The notes below the pieces were generated by a model that was given only the letters and a program-made list of their open reading frames with translations, had not been told where the DNA came from and made no database searches. Positions 11,101 to 19,096 of a stretch of DNA of 64,000 nucleotides are shown in pieces. Position numbers and translations under genes: made by a program. Positions within the stretch are counted from its first letter, which is position 1. Each line of letters opens with the position of its first letter. Location: NCBI RefSeq assembly GCF_021533215.1, contig NZ_JAJNKA010000012.1, forward strand, positions 62,001 through 126,000. Direction: 5' to 3'. Source of the stretch: Portibacter lacus. GTDB lineage: Bacteria > Bacteroidota > Bacteroidia > Chitinophagales > Saprospiraceae.

Positions 11101-11900
11101 CAAAGAATGATTTGGGATGCACTAGTTTTTCAGTTCAGTCTAATGATCTTGAAAATGGAATGGTCGAATCAGACTGTAAGAGTAGAGGAAGTAAAGTGTT
11201 TAATATGGAAACTGAAAACGCTGTTGATTCCATTTTAGTTACACTTTTCTACAAGGAGAGCGAAATTGATGGGTGGGAAAATGCTGCGGTATTAAATATT
11301 CTATTAGTGGCTAGCAATGATATCTCGAATGAAGGGTTGGGTTCTCTTATCGTGGACAATGCTGATATTCTTGTCGATGATCAACGATCAGGAGGAGAGG
11401 GTTATATTACCTATACTTTTTGGACTTCTAGCGAATACAAAACACTAGCGTTAACAGATCGACCTGCGATTCCTAGAAATTTAATGGTCATGAATGTAGA
11501 TGATATCGGTAATCTATCGCTTAGAAATCAAATAGAAAATGCTTGTGAAGGAGATACCATTAGGTTCGATATTAACTTGTCGGGAGATTCTATCATTTTT
11601 ACTTCAGGAGAAATACCGCTTGATCAGAGTTTGGTCATTATTGGTAATGGAATGGAGGAGACTATCCTTTCTGGTAATGCTGCGAATAGGATTTTTCAAG
11701 TCTTTGACAACATCAATGTAACCTTGAAAGATCTCAAAATTTCTAGAGGTTCTAGCTCATTAAATGGAGGTGGAATTTATAACCAAGGACGTTTGACTCT
11801 AGATAATGTTTCCTTAGAAGAAAATTATGAAGGGGTGGTAAAACATGCAATAACAAATGAAGGAGATATTATTATAAAAGGTGTAGTGCGCGTAAAGTAA
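8127..11900 (+). CDS. Secreted M4 (thermolysin-type) zinc metallopeptidase with Calx-beta-like and beta-helix C-terminal modules
   Basis: This extracellular endopeptidase of 1257 residues has a signal peptide (1-19, ending TAQ) and an FTP/PepSY-type propeptide to about 235. The M4 catalytic domain carries HEIGH at 442-446, the third zinc ligand in the downstream ESGAMNEGFSDIW, and the substrate-stabilising His in GVHFNSGVLNKWFYLL. A Calx-beta-like domain (about 671-775), a jelly-roll sandwich (about 785-950) and a short right-handed beta-helix-like end (about 1130-1257, closing NEGDIIIKGVVRVK) follow. No canonical T9SS type A tail is seen. The last module resembles the C-terminus of the protein encoded at 19097-20449. 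The gene overlaps the response regulator by four bases, which suggests that the two-component system controls it. Confidence 0.93.
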   Translation: MKYFWIILFSSISLSITAQRERILSDLKIKYEVSEVHFNEELNTPSTIFLSKRSKLLSLAPIKVVSELYNIDLKELEHSKTTKLGADLEIIRFKRFIQGIPVAHGEYTVLTSHGENQSIFSEHYEVSSTESSDLMSGDEALQCVLPKLNSGLFSWEATESLLKNRDLNINQKKALEQALIDDMPHGEKVWVKDFNRKSGQLELAYEFTIESVSPAFRDKVFVSAKDGRILLRDPQLKHGIGDTRYSGRKSFPTTTLSINSYELKGTESVSGIFCETRSLEGLGGLPVSSPAIIALSEAILDGDEDDPCLTDDMGQTIAEFGDDEWDLNEHKKVPFDGTLRTCCPTYVPTQCSEVRNDDIALDAQWGASMVARYWKDIHNRNGYDDEGSDLLSFVHHGEAYENASWNGLYMKYGDGSYQSGQNSGANPLTLFGPLVSLDAVAHEIGHGICTSTSDLVYVGESGAMNEGFSDIWAAAIEQYTLDFVDGTLDFIPWGIAEQADERDMGNYNNASARALRWMDHPPAENNPDTYGAGTWWQDPDCASPNVANDFCGVHFNSGVLNKWFYLLTEGSGKAMSPGLGKPAFDDEVNDKGDVYSVDGIGMRKSEKITYGAELLLLPNARFADMRVASIAVARALYGPCSNEEEQTTSAWYAVGVGNDFGNCGPTIEFNKFNITQVSESSSEAGCEAEKLIELEIASFMANATINFQTGGNAIRGEDFDLVTTSLSFAGSENKVLQIKIYDDKVEEGNDTIVLSFNDGVFSDSETIIIINDDGIPAVGASVVLLSETFDVDDLSWTAELVNPTSMFTSWYVDSGDSNQAHVSIDGASGSPSYNQAFESNVRLKSPEINAIGRKNIEITFDWEAGGERDLVDPSAIFDYGTFQISYDGFDWIDIADFVGTPESGGQISASGTYSMIHPELDNHNFLLGFEWQNDALNGGSFSFKIDNVVVTGEGLEIESEIGGTMSAIVPAKERIGFISIADSEVIAIIEEAKNDLGCTSFSVQSNDLENGMVESDCKSRGSKVFNMETENAVDSILVTLFYKESEIDGWENAAVLNILLVASNDISNEGLGSLIVDNADILVDDQRSGGEGYITYTFWTSSEYKTLALTDRPAIPRNLMVMNVDDIGNLSLRNQIENACEGDTIRFDINLSGDSIIFTSGEIPLDQSLVIIGNGMEETILSGNAANRIFQVFDNINVTLKDLKISRGSSSLNGGGIYNQGRLTLDNVSLEENYEGVVKHAITNEGDIIIKGVVRVK

Positions 11901-11960
11901 ATTTATAGGCAATTTTTGTAAATTGGATATGATTTTAAATTTACGTCATTAACTACTACT

Positions 11961-13676
11961 ATGAGAATACTGCTATTTGTATTTTTTATGTGCTCTTTTC
12001 AAAGCATATCCTCGCAACAAATTTCTACAACCAAAGCGCCTGTCTCAGAACTTTACGATTTCTCAGTTAATATCAATGAAGATATTAGAAGCTTATACCG
12101 GTTTTATGTTATTTATAATTCACCGGAACGTAGAGAAAGATTTGAGAACTTTTACAACGAAAAGTTAGTTTTGCTTAATTCGTATAACTTTGATGAACTC
12201 TCTATAGGTGGAAAAGTAGATTACCTATTATTAAAAAACAAAATTGAAGATCAACTTTTCAACTTTTCTACTGAGGAAATGGAATGTCGCCAAGTAGAAG
12301 AATGGGTCAAGTTCGGAAGTCCGATATACGAAGTGGAAAAGCTTAGAAGACGTGGAATTAAGCAAGATGCACAAGCGCTTGCTAATCAACTTAATACAAT
12401 AAATAAGCAAGCAAACGAAATATTAGTTAAACTTGATAAAACAGAAAAAAAATTTCCTAGAAATTTAGCTGAAAGAGCTTCAGGAATCGTATATGGTTAT
12501 ACAGAAGCAATTAAAAGTGTTGTTGAATTCTATTCTGGTTACGATGTAGAATTTTCTTGGTGGGTGACTAAACCAGCAGAAACCTTGCTCAAAACACTTG
12601 ATGAATTACAGAAGAAATTCGAAGCTTCGATAGATGAATCTACCTTTCCTAAGGATGATGGAAGTGGAATTATAGGCAGCCCAATAGGAAGAGAAGAACT
12701 TATACGTCAGTTGCAGTTAGAAATGATTCCATATTCACCTGAAGAACTAGTGGAGATCGCGATGAAGGAATTTGCTTGGTGTGACAAGGAATTGCTTAAG
12801 GCGAGTAATGAAATGGGATTCGGTGATGACTGGAAGGCGGCACAAGAAAAAGTGAAAATGGCATTCGTTCCAGCTGGTGAGCAACCAGAAGCGATGCTCG
12901 AACTCTATAATCAATCAGTTGCTTTTTTAAAAGAGCATGACCTCTTAACCATTCCACCACTTGCAGAAGAGACTTGGAGAATGAAGATGATTTCTCCTGA
13001 AAGACAACTGATCAGCCCGTTTTTCCTTGGAGGGGAAGTACTTCAGATTTCTTACCCCACGGATGAGATGGAACATGATGATAAAATGATGAGTATGCGA
13101 GGAAATAATCCGCACTTCTCAAGAGCAACGGTGCATCATGAATTAATCGCTGGTCATCACTTACAACAATTTGTAAACAATCGAAACCATGAATACAGAA
13201 ATTATAGAACACCATTCTGGACGGAAGGATGGGCGCTTTATTGGGAATTAACACTTTGGGATATGGATTTTCCTAGAGGTCCTGAAGATAAGATCGGCAT
13301 GTTGTTTTGGAGAATGCATCGATGTGCACGAATCATTTTTTCTTTAAACTATCATTTAGGTGAGTGGACGCCACAGCAATGTATCGACTATTTAGTGGAT
13401 CGAGTAGGCCATGAAAGAGCTAATGCCGAAGGCGAAGTGAGACGATCCTTCACTGGAAATTATGGACCTCTCTATCAGATCGCTTATATGGTCGGTGGAC
13501 TTCAGTTTCGGGCATTGAAAGAAGAGTTAGTGGATTCAGGCCAAATGACATATAAGGAATTTCATGATGCAGTACTTGAAGAGAATACAATGCCAGTAGA
13601 AATGGTTAGGGCAATCCTTACGAACCAAGCATTAACAAAAGACTTTAAATCGAACTGGCGTTTTTATAAAAATTGA
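11961..13676 (+). CDS. DUF885-family zinc peptidase-like secreted protein
   Basis: This 571-residue protein belongs to the DUF885 family of putative metallopeptidases. Residues 1-18 form a signal peptide (MRILLFVFFMCSFQSISSQ). The family's zinc motif is visible as HHELIAGHHLQ at 392-402, and the third ligand is probably Glu422 in WTEGWALYWE. The length fits the family. It probably acts in the periplasm or is lipid-free and secreted; substrates of DUF885 proteins are mostly unknown, and small peptides are a reasonable guess. It is followed after three bases by the M1 peptidase gene and preceded by the M4 peptidase (60-base gap), so it belongs to the peptidase run. Confidence 0.9.
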   Translation: MRILLFVFFMCSFQSISSQQISTTKAPVSELYDFSVNINEDIRSLYRFYVIYNSPERRERFENFYNEKLVLLNSYNFDELSIGGKVDYLLLKNKIEDQLFNFSTEEMECRQVEEWVKFGSPIYEVEKLRRRGIKQDAQALANQLNTINKQANEILVKLDKTEKKFPRNLAERASGIVYGYTEAIKSVVEFYSGYDVEFSWWVTKPAETLLKTLDELQKKFEASIDESTFPKDDGSGIIGSPIGREELIRQLQLEMIPYSPEELVEIAMKEFAWCDKELLKASNEMGFGDDWKAAQEKVKMAFVPAGEQPEAMLELYNQSVAFLKEHDLLTIPPLAEETWRMKMISPERQLISPFFLGGEVLQISYPTDEMEHDDKMMSMRGNNPHFSRATVHHELIAGHHLQQFVNNRNHEYRNYRTPFWTEGWALYWELTLWDMDFPRGPEDKIGMLFWRMHRCARIIFSLNYHLGEWTPQQCIDYLVDRVGHERANAEGEVRRSFTGNYGPLYQIAYMVGGLQFRALKEELVDSGQMTYKEFHDAVLEENTMPVEMVRAILTNQALTKDFKSNWRFYKN

Positions 13677-13679
13677 TAT

Positions 13680-15308
13680 ATGTACTTTAGAATTAGTTTA
13701 CTTGTCGTCTTCTTATGGTCCTTTTCTAACATTGACCTAAATGCACAATTTTCGCATCAAGATACACTAAGAGGAACATGGTCTGCGGAGCGATCTTGGT
13801 GGGACTTGAAATATTATCACTTAGATATCAAAGTTGACCCATCTACGAAATCATTAGATGGTTCTGTGGAAATGATGTATGAAGTATTGGAATCTAGACA
13901 AGTTTTGCAAATTGACCTTCAGGCGCCTCTGAAAATAAAGGCAGTCAATGATGATAGAGGAAATACGTTGAATGTTCGTCAAGATGGAAATGCCCACTTC
14001 GTCACCCTTAAGAACCAGCAAAAGAAAGGTGCGATAAATACCATAATAGTACACTATGCAGGAAAACCAACTGAAGCGAAAAGACCACCGTGGGATGGCG
14101 GAATTACGTGGACGAAAGACGAAAATGGAAAGCCATTTATTCATTCTACTTGTCAGGGAATAGGAGCGAGCATCTGGTGGCCCTGCAAGGATCACATGGC
14201 AGATGAGCCAGATAGTGTCTTGATGAGTATCAATGTTCCTGAAGATCTATTGGATGTTTCTAATGGGAAATTAAGAAAAGTAGAACCGAAAAATGATGGT
14301 ACGAAAACATGGCACTGGTTTGTAGGAAATCCGATTAGCAATTACGTGATAAATATTAATATCGGTGATTACGTCCATTTCGCGGAAAAGTACAAAGGCG
14401 AAAAAGGTATCTTGGATTTGGATTATTACGTGTTGCCCTATAATCTAGAGAAAGCAAAGAAACAATTCAAAGACGTTCCTAGAATGATGGAAGCTTTCGA
14501 ACACTGGTTCGGTCCGTATCCATTTTATGAAGATGGATTTAAATTGGTAGATGTTTCTTATCCAGGTATGGAACATCAAAGTTCTGTTACCTACGGAAAT
14601 GGATACGAAAATGGTTATGGAGGAAGAGATGGTAGTGGAACAGGGCATGGTTATAAATTTGATTTTATCATTATTCATGAATCTGGTCACGAATGGTTTG
14701 CGAATAACATTACCTATAAAGATGTCGCTGATATGTGGATTCATGAAAGCTTCACGAACTATTCGGAGAGTCTTTTCTTAGACTATCATTATGGTAAGAA
14801 AGTTGGTCAGGAATATGTTCGAGGAACTAGAAAACAGATCGGAAATTACGAACCGATTATCGGTACTTATGGAGTGAATAAAAGCGGAAGTGGAGATATG
14901 TATGTGAAGGGTGGGAACATGTTGAACACCATCAGAGCCATTGTCAATGATGATGAAAAGTGGCGATCGATTCTAAGAGGATTAAATGAAGAATTCTACC
15001 ATCATACGGTGACTACAGAGCAAATAGAAGGATATATCATCGAGAAATCAGGTGAAAAATTGCAATCTGTATTTGATCAATATTTAAGAGATGTAAGGGT
15101 GCCAATGTTAGAGTATTTTATCAAAGATGGTGCTTTGTTCTATCGATGGGGTAATGCAATAAGTGATTTTGAAATGCCCGTGGATGTATTTAGTGAGGAC
15201 GGAATCAAAAGAATCTATCCGCAAGTTAGGAGATGGAACAGTACACCGTATAAAGGAGAATTAAAGGTTGATCCTAACTATTACATCAGTGTTTTGCAAG
15301 CCTTCTAA
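13680..15308 (+). CDS. M1-family aminopeptidase-like metallopeptidase
   Basis: This 542-residue exported protein has a signal peptide (to about residue 22, ending LNAQ) and an M1 aminopeptidase core. The N-terminal beta-saddle region (YYHLDIKVDP) is followed by HESGHEWFAN at 333-342, with the third ligand Glu in WIHESFTNYSES. The exopeptidase signature normally GAMEN appears here as PGMEHQSSVTY, so the N-terminal-amine-binding loop is altered. The protein is shorter than large M1 enzymes and lacks their C-terminal helical domain, as is common for Bacteroidota relatives. It starts 3 bases after the DUF885 gene and ends 6 bases before the phosphodiesterase gene, so an operon is very likely. Confidence 0.92.
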   Translation: MYFRISLLVVFLWSFSNIDLNAQFSHQDTLRGTWSAERSWWDLKYYHLDIKVDPSTKSLDGSVEMMYEVLESRQVLQIDLQAPLKIKAVNDDRGNTLNVRQDGNAHFVTLKNQQKKGAINTIIVHYAGKPTEAKRPPWDGGITWTKDENGKPFIHSTCQGIGASIWWPCKDHMADEPDSVLMSINVPEDLLDVSNGKLRKVEPKNDGTKTWHWFVGNPISNYVININIGDYVHFAEKYKGEKGILDLDYYVLPYNLEKAKKQFKDVPRMMEAFEHWFGPYPFYEDGFKLVDVSYPGMEHQSSVTYGNGYENGYGGRDGSGTGHGYKFDFIIIHESGHEWFANNITYKDVADMWIHESFTNYSESLFLDYHYGKKVGQEYVRGTRKQIGNYEPIIGTYGVNKSGSGDMYVKGGNMLNTIRAIVNDDEKWRSILRGLNEEFYHHTVTTEQIEGYIIEKSGEKLQSVFDQYLRDVRVPMLEYFIKDGALFYRWGNAISDFEMPVDVFSEDGIKRIYPQVRRWNSTPYKGELKVDPNYYISVLQAF

Positions 15309-15314
15309 ACTAGA

Positions 15315-16073
15315 ATGATGGGATTAAGGTTTTTGGTATTGGTTTTGGTACTGAGTAGTTGTAGAACAACCTCGCCAGTCAGTTCTAATATTATAAGCAA
15401 TGCATCTGCTACGATTCCTGCACATGCTCATAACGATTACCGAAATGAGCAGCCTTTAGTGGAAGCCCTATCACTTGGATTTAAGTCGATAGAAGTGGAT
15501 ATTCATCTAATCGATGATGAGTTATATGTTTCGCATAATACGCCATTCGCATTGAAGAAGGAGAAAACGCTAGAAGCGATGTACTTAGAACCGTTATCTA
15601 AGGCCGATTTCATTCAAGATCCGTTAATTCTGCTTATCGATGTGAAAACGGATGCTTTAGAGACATATGATAAATTGAAAGAGGTTTTAGGTCAATTTAA
15701 AAATGAACGAATCGAATATGTAATTTCTGGAAATCGAGCGATTGCGCAAATGTTAGATGATCCTTCTAGATTGATGTCGATCGATGGTCGGCCGGAAGAT
15801 ATTGGAGAGCAATTTCCTTCTGATTATATGCCATTAATCAGTCAGAATTATAATAAGTTTTTCTCGAATCGAGACCCTTCAAAAATTGACCTAAAAGAAA
15901 AAGAAGCCTTTCAAAAGCTGGTCAATGAAGTTCATCAGCAAGGGAAAATCATAAGACTGTGGGCAACACCTGATCATCCAGAAATGTGGGAGTATCTGAA
16001 AGCGCTAGGCGTGGACTTAATCAATACGGATAAAATTCAAGAGTTTGCTAATTATAATAAGAGTGATTTTTAA
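15315..16073 (+). CDS. Lipoprotein of the PLC/GDPD-like TIM-barrel phosphodiesterase superfamily
   Basis: This 252-residue protein has a lipoprotein signal (MMGLRFLVLVLVLSSC, Cys16). The mature part starts the phosphodiesterase barrel with PAHAHNDYRNEQPL, then GFKSIEVDIHLIDDELYVSHN and LLIDVKT. These are the catalytic His/Glu/Asp positions of the glycerophosphodiester phosphodiesterase / PI-phospholipase C fold, and the AHNDY opening resembles the AIM6-like subgroup. The substrate is unknown; a phosphodiester in the envelope is likely. It is the last gene of the run starting at 11961, only six bases after the M1 peptidase stop. Confidence 0.82.
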   Translation: MMGLRFLVLVLVLSSCRTTSPVSSNIISNASATIPAHAHNDYRNEQPLVEALSLGFKSIEVDIHLIDDELYVSHNTPFALKKEKTLEAMYLEPLSKADFIQDPLILLIDVKTDALETYDKLKEVLGQFKNERIEYVISGNRAIAQMLDDPSRLMSIDGRPEDIGEQFPSDYMPLISQNYNKFFSNRDPSKIDLKEKEAFQKLVNEVHQQGKIIRLWATPDHPEMWEYLKALGVDLINTDKIQEFANYNKSDF

Positions 16074-16218
16074 TTGAACTCAGTCAATTTTCTTGAAGAC
16101 TATTTTATAATACCTTTTCTATCTTTTATCATTAAGCACCAAAATTATTTCTTGTTTTAGTGAAATAAATTTTGTAAATTATCGGTAAGTTTTATATAAC
16201 CCGCTCCAATCCAAACCA

Positions 16219-16704
16219 ATGATAACCAACAATTTAGTATGGAGTATAGCTCTATGTGTTCTATCCACATTTAACCTGAATGGTCAACAATCAATATTGT
16301 CAAATGGCTCAAATATTATTAGTCAAGGTGGGTCTGTTTCCTCTTCTATCGGACAAATTTCTACTGAAGTAATATCATCAAATACGGACAATCTTTCTCC
16401 AGGAGTTCAGCAAGTTTATGAAATAAGTGTTCATACTGGAATCGAAACGGTTTTCAGTGAAGAAATAAAAGTTAAAACTTTTCCCAATCCAAGCAGCCAT
16501 TTTATTAATTTATCCTCTGAAAGTGAACACACCCTTTCCTTTAAATTGACTGATATTAATGGTCAAAATTTAAAAATTGGCCAATTCAAGAAAATGACTA
16601 CAATCAATTTAGTGGACATCCCTCCTTCTGCCTACTTTCTCATTATTTCACACCAAAACCAAAGAATAATCAGCTATAAAATTATTAAATCCTCCGAAAA
16701 ATGA
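16219..16704 (+). CDS. Small T9SS-exported surface protein
   Basis: This is a 161-residue protein. A signal peptide (to about 22, ending NGQ) is followed by a short region SILSNGSNIISQGGSVSSSIGQ, a layout widespread in Bacteroidota T9SS proteins of unknown role. The rest (about 83-157) is a type A T9SS sorting domain: KTFPNPSSHFINL, LTDINGQNL, and a final SYKIIKSSE. It is almost nothing but a secretion signal plus a linker. Its stop overlaps the start of the next gene by ATGA (16701-16704), so it is translated together with the GVYG-repeat protein and may accompany it at the surface. Confidence 0.8.
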   Translation: MITNNLVWSIALCVLSTFNLNGQQSILSNGSNIISQGGSVSSSIGQISTEVISSNTDNLSPGVQQVYEISVHTGIETVFSEEIKVKTFPNPSSHFINLSSESEHTLSFKLTDINGQNLKIGQFKKMTTINLVDIPPSAYFLIISHQNQRIISYKIIKSSEK

Positions 16705-18989
16705 AAAGTTTACTAACCCTAATCAGTGCTTTACTCGTTACGATCACACTTCAAGCGCAAGTTCCTCAAATGATGAGTTATCAAGCAGTTCTAAGAGACG
16801 CATCTGAAAATTTAATTGCGAATCAAATGGTCGGTATGAAAATAGAAATCCATCAAAACGAGGAAGATGGTCTGTTAGTTTTTTCGGAAACACATTTAAT
16901 TACAACTAATGCTAATGGGCTGATAACTCTTAATATAGGAGGAGGCGAATTGATAGAAGGAAATTTTGAATTAATCAATTGGGCAGCAGGTCCATATTTT
17001 ATAAGAACCCTTACAGATCCAGATGGAGGCACTAATTATACCATTGATGGAGTAAGTCAATTACTAAGTGTTCCATATGCGCTTTTCGCTGCTAGAGCAC
17101 CCAGTTCTGGAGGTGGTGACTCAGATTGGGTAGAAGATGTGGTTAATAATACGGTGTATACCGATAGAAATATAGCTATGGACCTTGCAGGAGTTCAGCC
17201 TTTTCGAGTTAATACTTTAGCTCCTGTAGGGATGGCAAGATTGTTTGCGACGTCCAATGATGGCACAGGAGTATTGGGAACATCGGGAACTGGATATGGG
17301 GTTATGGGAGAATCTAGCCAAAATGTGGGTGTATTGGGAGTTGCAAAAAATGTAGGTATAGGTGTCGAAGGTATGGCCGTAGGAGGGGCAGGAGTACACG
17401 GGGTTTCTCAAAATGGATCAGGAGTTTTTGGAGAATCAGACACAAATGATGGAATAGTTGGGCTTACAAATGGAACTGATTATGCTGGTGTTTTCGGGAA
17501 AGGTATGACTAAAGGCTATGGAATTTATGGAGAAACCAATGCTACGAATAGAGCAGGAGTTTATGGTAATGGATTTGATAAAAGTTATGGGGTGGTTGGT
17601 TTTTCTGAAGATCCATTATCAGCAGGAATTGCAGGTTTTGGAGATGATAAATCTACTGGAGTATATGGAACAACAGATGCAACTGACTTATATGGAGTTT
17701 TCGGACGTGGATCTGAAAATAGTTACGGAGTATTCGGATTAGCTATAGATCGAGCGGGTGTAATGGGTGAAAGTGAAAGCAAAGAAGGTGTATGGGGATT
17801 TTCAAATGGGAACGTTGGTGTAAGAGGACAAAGTGAGGAAAATTGGGGTGTAGAAGGCGAAACTTCTTATACAATGGATGCTGAAGAATTGGACCCTCTT
17901 TTAATTGGATCTGGAACTAATTATAAAGCAGGAGTTTATGGGCATAGTACAGATGCTTTTGGGGCTTATGGTTTTAGCTCTGAGTTCAGTGGAATCTTTG
18001 GGTTTTCGGGTGAGTCGAATGGCGTCTTTGGTGCTGCGAGTACCAATAATTCAAACTTAGATCGAGCGGGTGTTTATGGCGCAGCTAGAAATACAAATGG
18101 TCTTTACGGAAGATCTGTGAATGGATCTGGTATACGGGCAAGGTCTGTGACAGGAAAAGCAGGTGAATTCGAAGGCGAGGTCCATATCGAGAATGGGGGG
18201 AAAATGGCTAAACTGCTCATTGAAGTTATGGAAGATGACAATAATGCTCCATGCTTGGTGTGGTCGGGAGATAAGTATGTACGCAAAAGAGAATGTTGGA
18301 CATTAGAAGAAGGTGATGGAGCTAATTACTTTGTAAGCAATAAAGGCATAAAAGTTAAAAATGGTGACAACACAGTATTTCAAGTAAATCCTGACGGAAC
18401 TTCTTTGCACAAAGGATTAGAAACATTTGAAGCAGGATTGATTGTACCTTTTGCAGGAACTTCTGCAATTAGATTGCTTCCTAATGATGGAATATCTGTT
18501 TATAACAATGCGAATAGTAGTTATATGTTTCATGCAAATTTAACTGGAGATGCTTTCGCTGCAAACTCTTTTTCAACAAATATGCTGAGTGCAACTACGG
18601 TTTCTGCAAATATTAAAAATTTTAAAATTGACCACCCTCTTGACCCTGATAATAAAATTTTAGTGCATACCAGTGTGGAATCTGATGATAGATTAACATT
18701 GTATTCTGGAAACATTACTACAAATGAAAACGGAATAGCTATCGTGGAGATGCCGGACTGGTTTGAATCCTTAAATACAGATTTTAGATATCAGCTAACG
18801 ATAATAGGACAGTTTGCTCAAGCAATTATTAAAGAGGAAATAAAAAGTGGGAAATTTATCATTCAAAGTGATAAACCACATGTTAAAGTTTCATGGCAAG
18901 TTAGTGGGATTAGACATGACAAATGGGCAAAGGAGCATCCGAATCAAGTCGTGATTGAGAAATCTAATTTGGCCGAAAAGAGTCAATAA
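16701..18989 (+). CDS. Surface protein with tail-fibre-like GVYG repeats
   Basis: This 762-residue exported protein has a signal peptide ending LQAQ at about 20. The N-terminal module (about 22-135, VPQMMSYQAVLRDASENLI, VPYALFAARA) is common at the front of Bacteroidota surface proteins. Residues about 180-480 hold some fifteen degenerate repeats of the form (Y/F)G(V/I)(Y/F/W/M)G spaced about 15-20 residues apart, predicting a beta-helix or fibre. The C-terminal module (about 640-760: FKIDHPLDPDNKILVHTSVES, FRYQLTIIGQFAQA, VSWQVSGIRHD) is a conserved domain at the end of many environmental repeat proteins. There is no T9SS tail of its own; the coupled upstream gene has one. The role is unknown, plausibly adhesion or a surface layer. 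Confidence 0.82.
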   Translation: MKSLLTLISALLVTITLQAQVPQMMSYQAVLRDASENLIANQMVGMKIEIHQNEEDGLLVFSETHLITTNANGLITLNIGGGELIEGNFELINWAAGPYFIRTLTDPDGGTNYTIDGVSQLLSVPYALFAARAPSSGGGDSDWVEDVVNNTVYTDRNIAMDLAGVQPFRVNTLAPVGMARLFATSNDGTGVLGTSGTGYGVMGESSQNVGVLGVAKNVGIGVEGMAVGGAGVHGVSQNGSGVFGESDTNDGIVGLTNGTDYAGVFGKGMTKGYGIYGETNATNRAGVYGNGFDKSYGVVGFSEDPLSAGIAGFGDDKSTGVYGTTDATDLYGVFGRGSENSYGVFGLAIDRAGVMGESESKEGVWGFSNGNVGVRGQSEENWGVEGETSYTMDAEELDPLLIGSGTNYKAGVYGHSTDAFGAYGFSSEFSGIFGFSGESNGVFGAASTNNSNLDRAGVYGAARNTNGLYGRSVNGSGIRARSVTGKAGEFEGEVHIENGGKMAKLLIEVMEDDNNAPCLVWSGDKYVRKRECWTLEEGDGANYFVSNKGIKVKNGDNTVFQVNPDGTSLHKGLETFEAGLIVPFAGTSAIRLLPNDGISVYNNANSSYMFHANLTGDAFAANSFSTNMLSATTVSANIKNFKIDHPLDPDNKILVHTSVESDDRLTLYSGNITTNENGIAIVEMPDWFESLNTDFRYQLTIIGQFAQAIIKEEIKSGKFIIQSDKPHVKVSWQVSGIRHDKWAKEHPNQVVIEKSNLAEKSQ

Positions 18990-19096
18990 TCAAGAAGACT
19001 TGCATAATGACCTCAAAAAACATTGATAAGCTTCGGCTATTAATCGGACAAGAACTAGATGCGATACGCAGAAGTTTTTCAATGATAAGAAATGGA

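Noticed and set aside
16701-18989. Phage tail-fibre gene and prophage remnant
   Set aside because: The protein has a bacterial signal peptide and modules common in Bacteroidota surface proteins, and no other phage gene is present.
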